This document shows positions 50,341-59,539 of a DNA stretch of 64,000 bases, piece after piece. The translations under genes and the position numbers were made by a program. The stretch's first letter is position 1. The number at the start of each line of letters is the position of its first letter. Origin of the DNA: Symbiodinium natans (lineage: Eukaryota > Sar > Dinophyceae > Suessiales > Symbiodiniaceae); contig CAJNDS010002148.1 in the NCBI GenBank assembly GCA_905221605.1, forward strand, positions 16,001-80,000, read 5' to 3'. The notes beneath the pieces are model-generated. The model did not search any database and was not told the DNA's origin. It saw only the letters and a list, made by a program, of their open reading frames with translations.

Positions 50341-50723
50341 TTGGGTTCGGCCGGTCCACACTAACAGTCACCACCAGCAGACCCACAAATAAAAGCACCC
50401 GGTAAATTCTAAGCTGCTAAAATTGACTAGGATTCCTGGTGCTATTTCTGGTGCTATTGTTTGTGCTATTTCTGGTGCTATTTTTTGTGCTATTCCTGGC
50501 GCTATTTCTGGTGCTATTTTTTGTGCTAGTGTTTGTGCTATTTCTGGTGCTATTTCTGGTGCTATTTCTGCTGCTATGTGACTAACAGTCACCACCAGCA
50601 GACCCACAAAAAGAAGCACCCGGTAAATGCTAAAATTGACTGGGATTCCTGGTGCTATTTTTGGCCTGTGTGTTATAAGGCCACGGCGTTATTTGACTGT
50701 TAGTGTGGACCGGCCGAACCCAA
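50341..50723. mobile_element. Non-autonomous TIR element with perfect 30-bp ends
   Basis: The 30-bp left end (TTGGGTTCGGCCGGTCCACA + CTAACAGTCA) is the exact reverse complement of the right end at 50,694-50,723. Inside, a 12-bp-based minisatellite (GGTGCTATTTCT and variants; 50,430-50,575) and a roughly 80-bp direct repeat beginning CTAACAGTCACCACCAGCAG (50,361 and 50,581). The minus strand of the minisatellite reads IAPE repeats; it has no plausible function. No transposase. Confidence 0.9.
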
Positions 50724-50724
50724 G

Positions 50725-50800
50725 TTTAGGGTTTAGGGTTTAGGGTTTAGGGTTTAGGGTTTAGGGTTTAGGGTTAGGGTTTAGGGTTTAGGGTTTAGGG
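50725..50800. repeat. TTTAGGG array
   Basis: About ten units, the continuation of the tract the element split. Confidence 0.95.
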
Positions 50801-50879
50801 GGCAATCAAAAAGACCCCCAGATAGTAGGATCCCCTTATAACAAGGACCCCAATAAGGTACCCCAAAATAGTAAACCAC

Positions 50880-50912
50880 AACTTGCGGAGAGGCCTTCTT
50901 GTCTCCCTGTAC
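50880..50912 (-). CDS. Exon, 11 codons
   Basis: CCAG acceptor, GTGGTTT donor. Reads VQGDKKASPQV. Confidence 0.55.
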
Positions 50913-50994
50913 CTGGAACCTTCGTAGGAAAGCCCCCCCGTGCAACGACACCCCGAAAAATCAAAAAACAAAATTAAAAAAACTTACAACCCCA

Positions 50995-51070
50995 AACCCT
51001 AAACCCTAAACCCTAAACCCCAAACCCTAAACCCTAAACCCTAAACCCCAAACCCTAACCCCAACCCCCG
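50995..51070. repeat. CCCTAAA/CCCCAAA tract
   Basis: About nine units. Confidence 0.9.
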
Positions 51071-51113
51071 AAGCCTAAACCCCAACCCCCAGACCTCGGA
51101 ACCCTGACTTGAC

Positions 51114-51154
51114 CCATGCCCACAGTGCCCTGTCGGGCCCCCCCTCAACGATTT
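51114..51154 (-). CDS. Possible exon
   Basis: CTAG acceptor, GTCAAGTC donor. Reads IVEGGPDRALWAW. Confidence 0.5.
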
Positions 51155-51187
51155 CTAGGGGTTGGACCGTGGACCCTCAAGGTTGCC

Positions 51188-51320
51188 CTTAGGGTTTAGG
51201 GTTTAGGGTTTAGGGTTTAGGGTTTAGGGTTTAGGGTTTGGGGTTTAGGGTTTAGGGTTTAGGGTTTGGGGTTTGGGGTTTAGGGTTTAGGGTTTAGGGT
51301 TTCGGGTTTAGGGTACCTTG
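51188..51320. repeat. TTTAGGG tract
   Basis: About 18 units. Confidence 0.95.
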
Positions 51321-51324
51321 GACC

Positions 51325-51690
51325 CTCAAGGTTTCCCTTTGGGTTTTGGGGACCCTATTTTTGAAGATCCTTAAGGTAGTATAAGGGCCAAATTAGGCGT
51401 AGAATAAGGGGAACCTTAAGGGGCACAACCTTCGGTGCACGATTCTTAATCCCCTGGTACATGCGTTAGGGCCTGAGCCCCAAACACCTCATCAGCCAAA
51501 AAGCCTCAACTCCAGCTAAATCCCCCAAACTAGCGTGTTTAGGGGTCAAAGAGCCCTTTTGCCTCAAGCCGGTCATACCCGTAAATAGCTGGGTTGTTTT
51601 TTTTTTGGAAACCCTTCAACCCCCTAAAACCTCCTCGGCGGCTAAACGCCTAAGCCCCCGAAGCCCCTCCACACACATCAACCCCTCAAC
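51325..51690. other. No gene seen
   Basis: Degenerate sequence with a T9 run; a TTAAGG-rich inverted patch at 51,375-51,430. Confidence 0.4.
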
Positions 51691-51791
51691 CCCAATTTAG
51701 GGTTTAGGGGGTTTCAGTTTCAGGGCTTGGGTCTAGGGATTAGGGATTAGGGCCGCGCACCCCACAAAACGCCGAAAGCCCCTCCAAGCGC

Positions 51792-51827
51792 CTTGTTGAC
51801 AGCCTGCTGTGCCTGCACCATCAACTC
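51792..51827 (-). CDS. Exon, helical (12 codons)
   Basis: CCCAG acceptor, GCGCTT (GC) donor. Reads ELMVQAQQAVNK; compare PVVQAQQKLN at 53,916. Confidence 0.7.
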
Positions 51828-51891
51828 CTGGGGTGTCTCGTTGTTTGGGGCTTGGGGTACCCTAAACCCTAAACCGTTTTGGGGGCCTTAC

Positions 51892-51911
51892 GCACTCCAG
51901 GGTTTGGAGGG
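51892..51911 (-). CDS. Possible micro-exon
   Basis: GAAG acceptor, GTAAGG donor; reads LQTLEC. Phase fits both neighbours (52,419 and 51,792). Confidence 0.5.
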
Positions 51912-52071
51912 CTTCGGGTTTCGGGGATTGGGCGGTTTGGTCTTTGTTTGAAGGGTTGAGGGTTTAGGGTTTAGGATTTAGGGTTGAGGGTTTGAGGAAC
52001 CCAAGAAAAGCAAGTGTACCACTCAGCTACCAAGGCAAGCCCCCAAAGGTTTAGGGTTGGGGGTTTGGGGG

Positions 52072-52104
52072 CAGCTGCTGCTGGGGATCAAAATCGACCT
52101 GCAG
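52072..52104 (-). CDS. Possible exon
   Basis: Reads LQVDFDPQQQL; edges uncertain. Confidence 0.4.
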
Positions 52105-52204
52105 CCTGCAACCCTGAAACCTGCCTTGCCTCAACCCCCAAGCCCTGAACCTTGTCCAAAATCCTCATGCCCCAAACTCATAAACCCCTAAAGCCTTCAC
52201 CCCC

Positions 52205-52400
52205 AACCCCTGAACCCTAAACCCTAAACCCAAAAACCCAAAGCCCTAAACCCTAAACCCTAAACCCTAAAGCCGTCCTTGGAGATAGCTTCCGTCTTGA
52301 GCATCCCTAAACCCTAAACCCTAAACCCCAAAACCCTGAACCCTGAACCCTAAACCCTAAACCCTAAGCCCCAAAGCCCTAAACCCTAAACCCTAAAGCC
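52205..52400. repeat. CCCTAAA tract
   Basis: About 20 units between two copies of an exon edge. Confidence 0.9.
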
Positions 52401-52435
52401 GAAGCTCCTTGGAGATACCCTCCGTCTTGAGCATC
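52277..52435. repeat. 29-bp direct repeat flanking a CCCTAAA tract
   Basis: CCTTGGAGATA...TCCGTCTTGAGCATC at 52277-52305 and 52407-52435 (27 of 29 identical). The upper copy spans the donor edge of the exon at 52,419. Confidence 0.85.
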
Positions 52436-52467
52436 TCGGTAGCCTCCTCCGCGCGATCCACGTCCAC
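52419..52467 (-). CDS. Exon, coiled-coil
   Basis: TTGCAG acceptor, GTATCT donor. Reads VDVDRAEEATEMLKTE. If unspliced the frame extends both ways (SSAKQPKTALQ before, GISKELR after). Confidence 0.8.
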
Positions 52468-52509
52468 CTGCAAGGCGGTCTTGGGCTGCTTTGCGCTCGA
52501 AGCCCGAAA

Positions 52510-52700
52510 TTAGGGTTTAGGGTCTAGGGTCTAGGGTTTAGGGTTTCGGGTTTAGGGTTTAGGGTTTAGGGTTTAGGGTTTAGGGTTTAGGTTTAGGGTT
52601 TAGGGTTTAGGGTTTAGGGTTTAGGGTTTAGGGTTTAGGGTTTAGGGTTTAGGGTTTAGGGTTTAGGGTTTAGGGTTTCGGGTTTAGGGTTTAGGGTTCA
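52510..52700. repeat. TTTAGGG array
   Basis: About 27 units. Confidence 0.95.
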
Positions 52701-53194
52701 GGGGCTGAAGGGATTGAAGCCCGAAACCCTAAACCTTTTCCACCCCAGACCCCATAAGGTTTAGAGCTTACGCTTTAGGGTGTAGCGTTTAGGGTGTCGG
52801 GTTTGGGGCTTAGGGTTTAAGGTGTTTAGGATTTAGCGTTTAGGGTTAGGGTTTAGCGTTTAGGGTTGAGGGTCCTTACACCCTCAACACCCGAAGGGAG
52901 TGTAGAGTATAGGGTATAGGGCTTTGTGTTTAGGACCCTAGGACGCTGACAGCCAACACCCCAATGATAACAAGGGGCCAGAACGTGTGTATTCCCAAAG
53001 GGTTTGGGGTTTGAGGTTTAGGGTTTGGGGAAGCCCCTAAACTCCTAAATCCCTAAATTCCCACTCCGAATCTTAAACCCCAAATAAACTCCAGAATTCT
53101 ACCGCTTGCTTTCACACATGTTAGTCGCAAGGAACCGAAACGGGAGCCCTGTTTATCCTCAAACCGAAATTCCTTCTATCCTGAACCCCGGAAC

Positions 53195-53410
53195 CCTAAA
53201 CCCTAAACCCTAAACCCTAAACCCCAAACCCTAAAACCCTCAACTCCTAAGTTTCGAAAAACCCTGAACCCCAAACGCTTCTGTATCGTAAAGAAAAGCC
53301 AAACTCTAAACCCGAAGCCCTCAACCCCCTAAACCCCTACCCCCCCCCCCCCCCAAACCCTAAGCCCTAAGCCCTAAACACTAAACCCTAAACCCTAAGC
53401 CCTAAACCCT
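53195..53410. repeat. CCCTAAA tract
   Basis: Degenerate, with a C14 run at 53,340. Confidence 0.85.
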
Positions 53411-53429
53411 CCCAAATTCTAAACACGAC

Positions 53430-53498
53430 CTCCGCCGGCGACAGCTTCTCCAGAACCTCCTGGATGATCTTTTGCGCCGCCTGCTTCTGGACGAAGTC
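53430..53498 (-). CDS. Exon, coiled-coil (23 codons)
   Basis: CCCAG acceptor, GTCGTG donor, phase 0. Reads DFVQKQAAQKIIQEVLEKLS then PAE. Confidence 0.8.
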
Positions 53499-53529
53499 CT
53501 GGGCTCGGCAAGCTTTAGAGTTTCGGGTA

Positions 53530-53765
53530 TGGGTTTAGGGGGTTTGGGTTTGGGGTTTAGGGTTTAGGGGGTTTGGGGTTTGGGGTTGAGAGTCAGGGTG
53601 GTTTAGGGTTTAGGGTTTAGGGTTTCGGGTTTCGGGTTTAGGGTTTAGGGTTTAGGGTTTAGGGTTTTGGGTTTAGGGTTTAGGGTTTAGGGTTTAGGGT
53701 TTCGGGTTTAGGGTTTGGGGTTTAGGGTTTAGGGTTTAGGGTTTAGGGTTTAGGGTTTAGGGTTT
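53530..53765. repeat. TTTAGGG tract
   Basis: About 30 units. Confidence 0.95.
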
Positions 53766-53769
53766 ATTC

Positions 53770-53814
53770 AGAAGCGCCTCTTATCCCAGTGCGGATCCTT
53801 GGGGAGTCTGGATA
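53770..53814 (-). CDS. Possible exon
   Basis: CTTAAG acceptor. Reads YPDSPRIRTGIRGASE; donor unclear. Confidence 0.45.
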
Positions 53815-53835
53815 CTTAAGGATGCGTTCGGGGGC

Positions 53836-53898
53836 CCTAAACCCTAAACCCTAAACCCTAAACCCTGAACCCTGAACCCTGAACCCTGAACCCTAAAG
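53836..53898. repeat. CCCTAAA/CCCTGAA tract
   Basis: Nine units. Confidence 0.95.
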
Positions 53899-53915
53899 AC
53901 AGAGCCCGAACCGGC

Positions 53916-53968
53916 CTGGCGCACGTTCTTCAAGGGGTTCAGCTTCTGCTGCGCCTGGACCACAGGCT
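53916..53968 (-). CDS. Exon, helical (17 codons)
   Basis: AAG or AAGAG acceptor, GCCGGT (GC) donor. Reads PVVQAQQKLNPLKNVRQ. Confidence 0.75.
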
Positions 53969-53979
53969 CTTCAGGGTCA

Positions 53980-54115
53980 GGGTTTCGGGTTTAGGGTTTA
54001 GAGTTTAGGGTTTAGAGTTTAGGGTTTAGGGTTTAGGGTTTAGGGTTTAGGGTTTAGGGTTTAGGGTTTAGGGTTTAGGGTTTCGGGTGTGGGTGTAGGG
54101 TTTAGGGTTTAGGTC
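53980..54115. repeat. TTTAGGG array
   Basis: About 18 units. Confidence 0.95.
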
Positions 54116-54148
54116 CGGTTGACCGAAACCATGGCTCCTTTTGTTTTC

Positions 54149-54265
54149 GGGTTCTTAAGGAAGGGATATGTAACCCAAAGTTGCCCAATGCTCCCCACGA
54201 CTCCCTACGGATCCCTATGGCTCCCTAAGTACCTAACGCCCCATGAACCCCTCCCTTAAGAACCC
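54149..54265. mobile_element. MITE-like family G
   Basis: 117 bp; ends GGGTTCTTAAGGAAGGG and CCCTTAAGAACCC. The core has a CTCCC(TA)CG/GGATCCCTATGG repeat. Confidence 0.7.
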
Positions 54266-54353
54266 TAAACCCTCAACCCTAAACCCGAAACCCTAAACCC
54301 TAAACCCACCTCCCGTAAGGACCCTATAACTCTTGGAGGGCTTCGGAGGGCAC

Positions 54354-54402
54354 CAGTTGCAGAATTCGGGGCTTGACTGCAACATTGGATGGGGCAGAGG
54401 TG
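54354..54402 (-). CDS. Exon, 16 codons
   Basis: AAAAG acceptor, GTGCCC donor. Reads TSAPSNVAVKPRILQL. Confidence 0.7.
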
Positions 54403-54409
54403 CTTTTGC

Positions 54410-55850
54410 CCTAAACCCGAAATATTCTAACACCCTAAACCCTAGACCCTAAACCCGAAGTATTCTAACACCCTAAACCCTAAACCCTAAACCCTAAACC
54501 CGAAATATTCTAAAACCCTAAAACCCTTAAACCCCGCAAACACTCAAACACCGCAAACCCTCTGAAAACCAGAAACACCGCCCAACAAAATTGCAAAACC
54601 AAACAGCCCTCCAAACCACCCGAAAAACCCTGAGAAACCTTCGTAGCCCTGAAAACCTGAAAGACCTAAACCCCCAAAACCTAAAACCTGAAAAGCTCAA
54701 CCCCGAACCCTCACCTCTGAAAAAGAAAGACCCTAAAACCCTATACCCTTAACCCCCAACCCCAAACCCTAAACCCTAAAGCACTGAACCTGCAACCCCT
54801 CGCCCTGTCCCTAAACGCGAGAAGCCTAAAACCCCAAAAACCCTGAAACACCCAAGCCCCTAAAACCCCACAACCCCTAAAACCCTTAAGACCTCTAAAG
54901 CCCTAAAACACAACAAACCCGAAAGCCCCAAACCCCTAAGGCCCCTAAAGCCCCTAAAGCCCCAAACCCCTAAACCCCAAAAACCCCAAAGCCCCCAAAG
55001 CCCTAAAACCCCTCAAACCCAAAAACCCCTAAAACCCTAAACCCAAAACCCTCAATCCACCAAAAACCCTGAAGCCCCCAAAAACCCTAAACCCCTAAAC
55101 AAAACAACCTAAAATCCTCCCTAAACCCTGAACCAAAAACCTGTAACCCTACCCAAAAACCCTAAAACCCTAAAACCCGTGAAACCCCTGAACCCTAAAA
55201 CCCAAACTCTGCCCAAAAACCCTTACCCCTAAACCCAAAACCGAACCCCTAAACCCCTCCTGAAACCCTACCCAAAAAGCCTACACCCCTATACCCAAAA
55301 CTAAACCCCTAAAAACCCTAAAACCCTGAACCCCTAAACCTTAAACCCTCAGCTCCGAAACACTGAACCCTAAAACCCTGCATCCCCCAAAAAACCCTAA
55401 AGCCCTAAACCCTAAACCCCTAACCCTAAACCCATCTAAACCCCTAGACACTAAACCCTAAACCTACATCCCCAAAAAAACCTACACCCCTAAACCCTAA
55501 ACCCTAAGCCCCCCCCCCCCCCCCCAAAAAAAAAAAAAAAAAACATCATCATAATCATCATCAACATCATCATCATCATCATCATCACCATAATTACTAA
55601 ACCCTAAACTCCTAAACCCTAAAACCAAAAAGCCCTAAACCCTAAGTCCTAAACCCTACACCCTACACCCCTAAACCCTTAATCCCAAAAACCCCTAAAC
55701 CCCCCGCAAACCCACGCCCAAAAAAAAAAACAAAAAAACCGAGAGCCCCCAAAAGATCTTAAACCCTACATCCCCCAAAAAAAGCCTTCAGCCCCCCAAA
55801 CCCTGAACCGCAAAGAGACCCCCAATTTAGATCAACACCCATTGGGCTGG
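54410..55850. repeat. Long degenerate CCCTAAA/CCCTAAAA/CCCCAAA stretch
   Basis: About 1.4 kb of drifting C-rich units without islands; a C17-A20 junction and (ATC)n at 55,510-55,590. No gene. Confidence 0.85.
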
Positions 55851-55889
55851 GTCTAGCGCGCTTGGACTGCAAGTTTGTGATTTTCGGAT

Positions 55890-56217
55890 TTAAGACTTAG
55901 GGCTCGTTCGGTGTTGCCAAACCATATAAGCCACGCCGGCCCCAATCCCTGAAAGAGCCTCCCGGGCACGGCGCACCAGCGGAAGGAGGAGCACAGCCTC
56001 CTGCGTTGTGCCCCAGCCCTGCGTGCTGAGCACGCTCAGCGCTTCGGCACGCAACGTCAGAGGCAACGTGCGAAGCACCTGCTCAAGGTCGCGGTCCAGG
56101 TCTACCAGTGCTGGCCTCCACCATCCTCATGGCAAGGTGCGGTGAGGTTTGTGGAAAGGCCTCTTGCCACAAGGCGAGAAGGAGAACTCGTCCGTGCATC
56201 ACCGTGGCCGATGAGGC
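55890..56217 (-). CDS. Open segment with one frame break
   Basis: Acceptor AAG at 56218. The upstream part reads VMHGRVLLLALWQEAFPQTS then PHLAMRMVEAS; a 1-nt shift near 56,110 leads into RDLEQVLRTLPLTLRAEALS, VLSTQGWGTTQEAVLLLP and on to a stop at 55,890. Both parts look genuinely coding (Leu/Ala-rich helices) and no intron of sensible size fits between, so this is a frameshifted copy or a sequence error. Unlike other islands it is 300 bp without interruption. It may belong with the exon at 59,417, which has similar composition. No family recognised. Confidence 0.6.
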
Positions 56218-56422
56218 CTTAAAAACCCTAAACCCCTAAACTCCTAAACCCCCAAAGCCCCTCAAAAGCCCTAAACCCTAAATCCTAAACCCTAAACCCT
56301 AAACCCCCCCAAAAACCCCTAAATTTCCCAGAAAAAACCTAAAGACCCCTAAAAAATCCTAAAGACCCCAAAAAAACCTAAGCTCCAAAACTCCTCCCAA
56401 AAAAAAGAACTCTGCCCGGGGC

Positions 56423-56464
56423 CTCCTGGAGTTGCGCCTGGAGTGCGCCGAGCTCCTGGGCTGC
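56423..56464 (-). CDS. Exon, coiled-coil (14 codons)
   Basis: GCGAG acceptor, GCCCCG (GC) donor. Reads AAQELGALQAQLQE. Confidence 0.7.
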
Positions 56465-56484
56465 CTCGCGACTTGGCACGCGGA

Positions 56485-56940
56485 GGTTTAGGGTTTAGGG
56501 TTTAGGGTTTAGGGTTTTGGGTTTTGGGTTTAGGGTTTAGGGTTTGGGGTTTAGGGTTTGGGGTTTAGGGTTTAGGGTTTAGGGTTTGGGGTTTGGGGTT
56601 TGGGTTTTGGGGTTTAGGGTTTGGGGTTTGGGGTTTAGGGCTTGGGGTTTGGGGTTTGGGGTTTAGGGTTTGGGGTTTAGGGTTAGGGTTTGGGGTTTAG
56701 GGTCTAGGGTCCAGGGTTTGGGGTTTGGGGTTTGGGGTTTGGGGGTTAGGGGTTAGGATTTGGGGTTTAAGGCTTAGGGTTTGGGGTTTGGGGTTTAGGG
56801 TTTAGGGTTTGGGGGTGAGGGTTTGGGGTTTAGGGTTTAGGGTTTGGGGTTGGGGGTTAGGGTTTGGGCTTAGGGTTTGGGCTTTGGGGTTTAGGGTTTG
56901 GGGTTTAGGGCTTAGGTTTCAGGGTTTGGAGTGTAGGGTA
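56485..56940. repeat. TTTAGGG / TTTGGGG tract
   Basis: About 60 units, the most TTTGGGG-rich tract; ends before a G18 run (56,949-56,966). Confidence 0.95.
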
Positions 56941-57244
56941 TCCTTTTGGGGGGGGGGGGGGGGGGCATTGGCTACGTTGATAAGGGAACCCAAAACCCAG
57001 CAATGGCAAAAGAGCACCACCCAGCTATTCTTTATGGTCAATGGCTAAGGGTTTTAAAAGCTTATGATTGAAAGCTCTGGGTGCTTTAGAGATCGAAGCT
57101 CGAGGGTTTTCGGGTTCATGGCTGGTTTAGAGTACTACAACGTCTAGGCTGAGAAAGGCTGTTCATGACATGGTAATGCCTCGTTTTCCGGTGCGACGGT
57201 TCAACCTTCATGCAACATTTGGTGCTGGAAGCCTTTCTTCCATA

Positions 57245-57460
57245 TTACGGCGTTGTCTGATCGATTATTCTGCTGTTTGAGATCGTTTCTGTCTGATCCC
57301 ATGCACTAGCATTGAAAACAGTCGAACCTCGCCTACCAACAAACACAATACCGAAGATCCTCCGGACACGCGCAGGTGCCGGCCAGTTGCCCCTGCTGCC
57401 TCCTGGCTTCCAAGCTGCGACGAGGACTCTGGAGCCTGCTCGCTTCATAACTCGTCTTGC
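57245..57460 (-). CDS. Terminal exon with stop
   Basis: GCCAG acceptor at 57461; open for 71 codons to TAA at 57245-57247. Reads ARRVMKRAGSRVLVAAWKPG, later RRIFGIVFVGRRGSTVFNAS. Phase 0 start matches the end of the exon at 57,516; implied intron is 55 bp, GC-AG. No family recognised. Confidence 0.55.
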   Translation of the reverse strand, partial: ARRVMKRAGSRVLVAAWKPGGSRGNWPAPARVRRIFGIVFVGRRGSTVFNASAWDQTETISNSRIIDQTTP

Positions 57461-57515
57461 CTGGCATGGCTCTTGGCCTGGGACTGGCGCGCCAAGAGCT
57501 GCATCAGGGCACCGC

Positions 57516-57649
57516 CTGCGGTCGCGGTGTTTCAGAAAGCCTTCGATGGAGCGGATCCGCCTCGGCGCGAGCATTACGCTGCCTCAGCTCGGCCGTGATG
57601 CGCAGGTGCGCAGCTTCGTCGGGCGCTCCGTCGGGCCCCAGTCCCAGGC
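57516..57649 (-). CDS. Exon, 44 codons
   Basis: GGGAG acceptor, GCGGTG (GC) donor. Reads LGLGPDGAPDEAAHLRITAE then LRQRNARAEADPLHRRLSET, PRPQ. Long charged helix. Confidence 0.7.
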
Positions 57650-57774
57650 CTCCCCGGGATTCGAGTTTAGGGACTAGGGATAAGGGTTTAGGGTTTAGGG
57701 TTCAAGGTTTAGAGTTGGCCTACCACATTCCTCTCCCCATGTACCTGGCTTGTCTTCGCAACAACTAAAACAAC

Positions 57775-57842
57775 ACCCTAAACCCTAAACCCTAAACCCT
57801 AAACCCTAAACCCTAAACCCTAAACCCTAAACCCTAAACCCT
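57775..57842. repeat. CCCTAAA array
   Basis: Nine units. Confidence 0.95.
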
Positions 57843-57897
57843 TAACAAACCGTTTAGGGGCCAGGGTGTAGAGCCCCGGGATCCCTCCCCCCGCGAC

Positions 57898-57928
57898 CTT
57901 GAGCTTCACGGCGTCGCTTTCATAGCGC
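57898..57928 (-). CDS. Small exon
   Basis: CCCAG acceptor, GTCGCG donor. Reads RYESDAVKLK; the frame continues VAGGGIPGLYTLAPK. Confidence 0.55.
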
Positions 57929-58009
57929 CTGGGCGTTCAAGTCTCGAACTTTGGCTTGAATGATGAGGGGATCACCCTAAACCCTAAACCCTAAACCCTT
58001 GGCATTTTC

Positions 58010-58070
58010 TAGGCTCCTGGATGACGAGCTCTGAGGGTTCGGAGTTTTGCCGGCTGCCGCGCGCTCGCCC
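58010..58070 (-). CDS. Exon, about 20 codons
   Basis: TTAG acceptor. Reads GRARGSRQNSEPSELVIQEP then RK; donor unclear. Confidence 0.55.
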
Positions 58071-58125
58071 CTAAGACCCCGAAAGCCCAAGGCGAAAAGA
58101 GCCACGAACGCGCTTGACCCTAGAC

Positions 58126-58154
58126 CAATGGCAGTCTCGTTCTTGAACTTGGTC
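58126..58154 (-). CDS. Small exon
   Basis: TCTAG acceptor, GTCTAG donor. Reads TKFKNETAI. Confidence 0.55.
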
Positions 58155-58159
58155 CTAGA

Positions 58160-58216
58160 GCCACGGTTTAGGGTTTAGGGTTTAGGGTTGAGGGTTGAGG
58201 GTTGAGGGTTAAGGGT

Positions 58217-58248
<32 letters not shown>

Positions 58249-58350
58249 GGTTTTGGGTTGAGGGTTGAGGGTTGAGGAGGGTTAAGGGTTGAGGGTTGAG
58301 GGTTGAGGGTCGAGGGTCGAGGGTCGAGGGTTGAGGGTTGAGGGTTGAGG
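58160..58350. repeat. TTGAGGG tract
   Basis: About 25 units, almost all TTGAGGG. Confidence 0.95.
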
Positions 58351-58351
58351 G

Positions 58352-58395
58352 CTTTGCTGCTTGGGAGTCGATCTGCTCTTCCTCCGGCTCGCGCT
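58352..58395 (-). CDS. Exon, acidic
   Basis: TTGAG acceptor. Reads REPEEEQIDSQAAK. Confidence 0.55.
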
Positions 58396-58659
58396 CTCAA
58401 CGATGAGGCAGATGCTGCAAAACGGGGACCCCAAAAAGAGCCATGGTTTCGGTTCAGGGTTCAGGGTTCAGGGTTTAGGGTTCAGGGTTTGGGGTTTGGT
58501 TTGGGGTTTGGGGTCTGGGGTTTGGGGTTTGGGGTTTGGTGTTTGGTGTTTGGGGTATGGGGTATCAACCGAACCCTACACCCTTAGGCTCCGAAACCCG
58601 CAGCTGCACCATTAAACCTGAAACCTTAAGCCCTTACACCCTCAATCCAAGAGAGACCC

Positions 58660-58800
58660 ACAGAGTAGGGTTTAGGGTCCAGGGTTTAGGGTTTAGGGCT
58701 TAGGGTTTGGGGTTTAGGCTTAGGGTTTGGGGTATGGGGTTTGGGGTTTAGGGTTTAGGGTTTAGCGTTTAGGGTTTAGGGTTTAGGGTTTAGGGTCCGG
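58660..58800. repeat. TTTAGGG / TTTGGGG tract
   Basis: About 18 units. Confidence 0.9.
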
Positions 58801-58840
58801 CGCCCCACCTTTTTCTTGCCCCAAGTCCCTGGCTGTACAC

Positions 58841-58866
58841 CCTGGCCTAGGCTTCAGCCCGGGCTT
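58841..58866 (-). CDS. Possible micro-exon
   Basis: CACAG acceptor, GTGTAC donor. Reads KPGLKPRP. Confidence 0.4.
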
Positions 58867-58941
58867 CTGTGGGTTTGGGTGTGGGGTTTAGGGTGTAGGG
58901 TTTAGGGGGTTAGGGATTAGGGTTTAGGGTTTAGGGTTGTC

Positions 58942-59028
58942 CTGTACAAGTCTGCACGGCAGACGCTCCAGCGCTCAAAAGGCTACGCCTCGGCAACCAC
59001 ACCCCAGTCCGCGATGCTCCGAAAGGTC
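58942..59028. other. Coding-like island, strand undecided
   Basis: Plus reads LYKSARQTLQRSKGYASATT; minus reads TFRSIADWGVVAE before a TAG. Both are plausible. Confidence 0.35.
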
Positions 59029-59416
59029 CTTGGGTTTGGGGATCCTTGGCATTAGGGTCTTTTAGGGTTTCGGGTTTTTTGGGTTTTTTTTGGAGTTTTT
59101 GGGGTTGCTCAAGGTTTTCTAGGGTTTTCAGAATTTGTAAGGTTTTCAGGGTTTTTGAGGGTTTTCCGGAATCAGGGTTCAGGATTTAGGGCTTTGATTC
59201 TTTGAGGCTTTCCGGGATTTATTTGGGGCTCTAATCGGATCTAGAGTCCCGAGGCAGAGGGCAGAGGTTGCATACCAGAGTCAAAAGGCTGTAGCAAAAG
59301 CTTCTTTGACATTCCTTTCGGGGTTAAAGGCTTCGGATTTCGGACTTTGGGGTTTAAGGTTTCGGGTTAAGGGGGTTTTGGGGCTCTTCAGCAGCAACAA
59401 TTGTGTCCAAGCAGAC

Positions 59417-59528
59417 CTAGGATCAGAGAGGTTCGGTGTCCACGCGGCAAGGTGGAGCCACGCCACAGCAGCGTCGGGGCGGGTGTGATAGCGTGCTGCC
59501 AGGACCATCGCGCGTCCTTGCTTCTTGC
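59417..59528 (-). CDS. Exon, 36 codons
   Basis: TTAAG acceptor, AG|GTCTGC donor. Reads KKQ then GRAMVLAARYHTRPDAAVAW, LHLAAWTPNLSDP. Helical-repeat look; no family recognised. Confidence 0.65.
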
Positions 59529-59539
59529 CTTAAACCCTA

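Larger units (their letters stand above)
45698..59528 (-). other. Inferred second coiled-coil region (exon series)
   Basis: About 30 minus-strand exon-like islands. Repeated starts of the type DFVQKQ / VLVKEA / ELMVQAQQ / PVVQAQQ right after AG acceptors suggest multiplication of one helical exon module. At least two genes are likely, because an exon pair at 57,245-57,649 ends in a stop. Confidence 0.5.

Noticed and set aside
50368-50619. IAPEIAPE repeat protein on the minus strand
   Set aside because: Lies wholly within the non-autonomous TIR element minisatellite; no start context or conserved domain.
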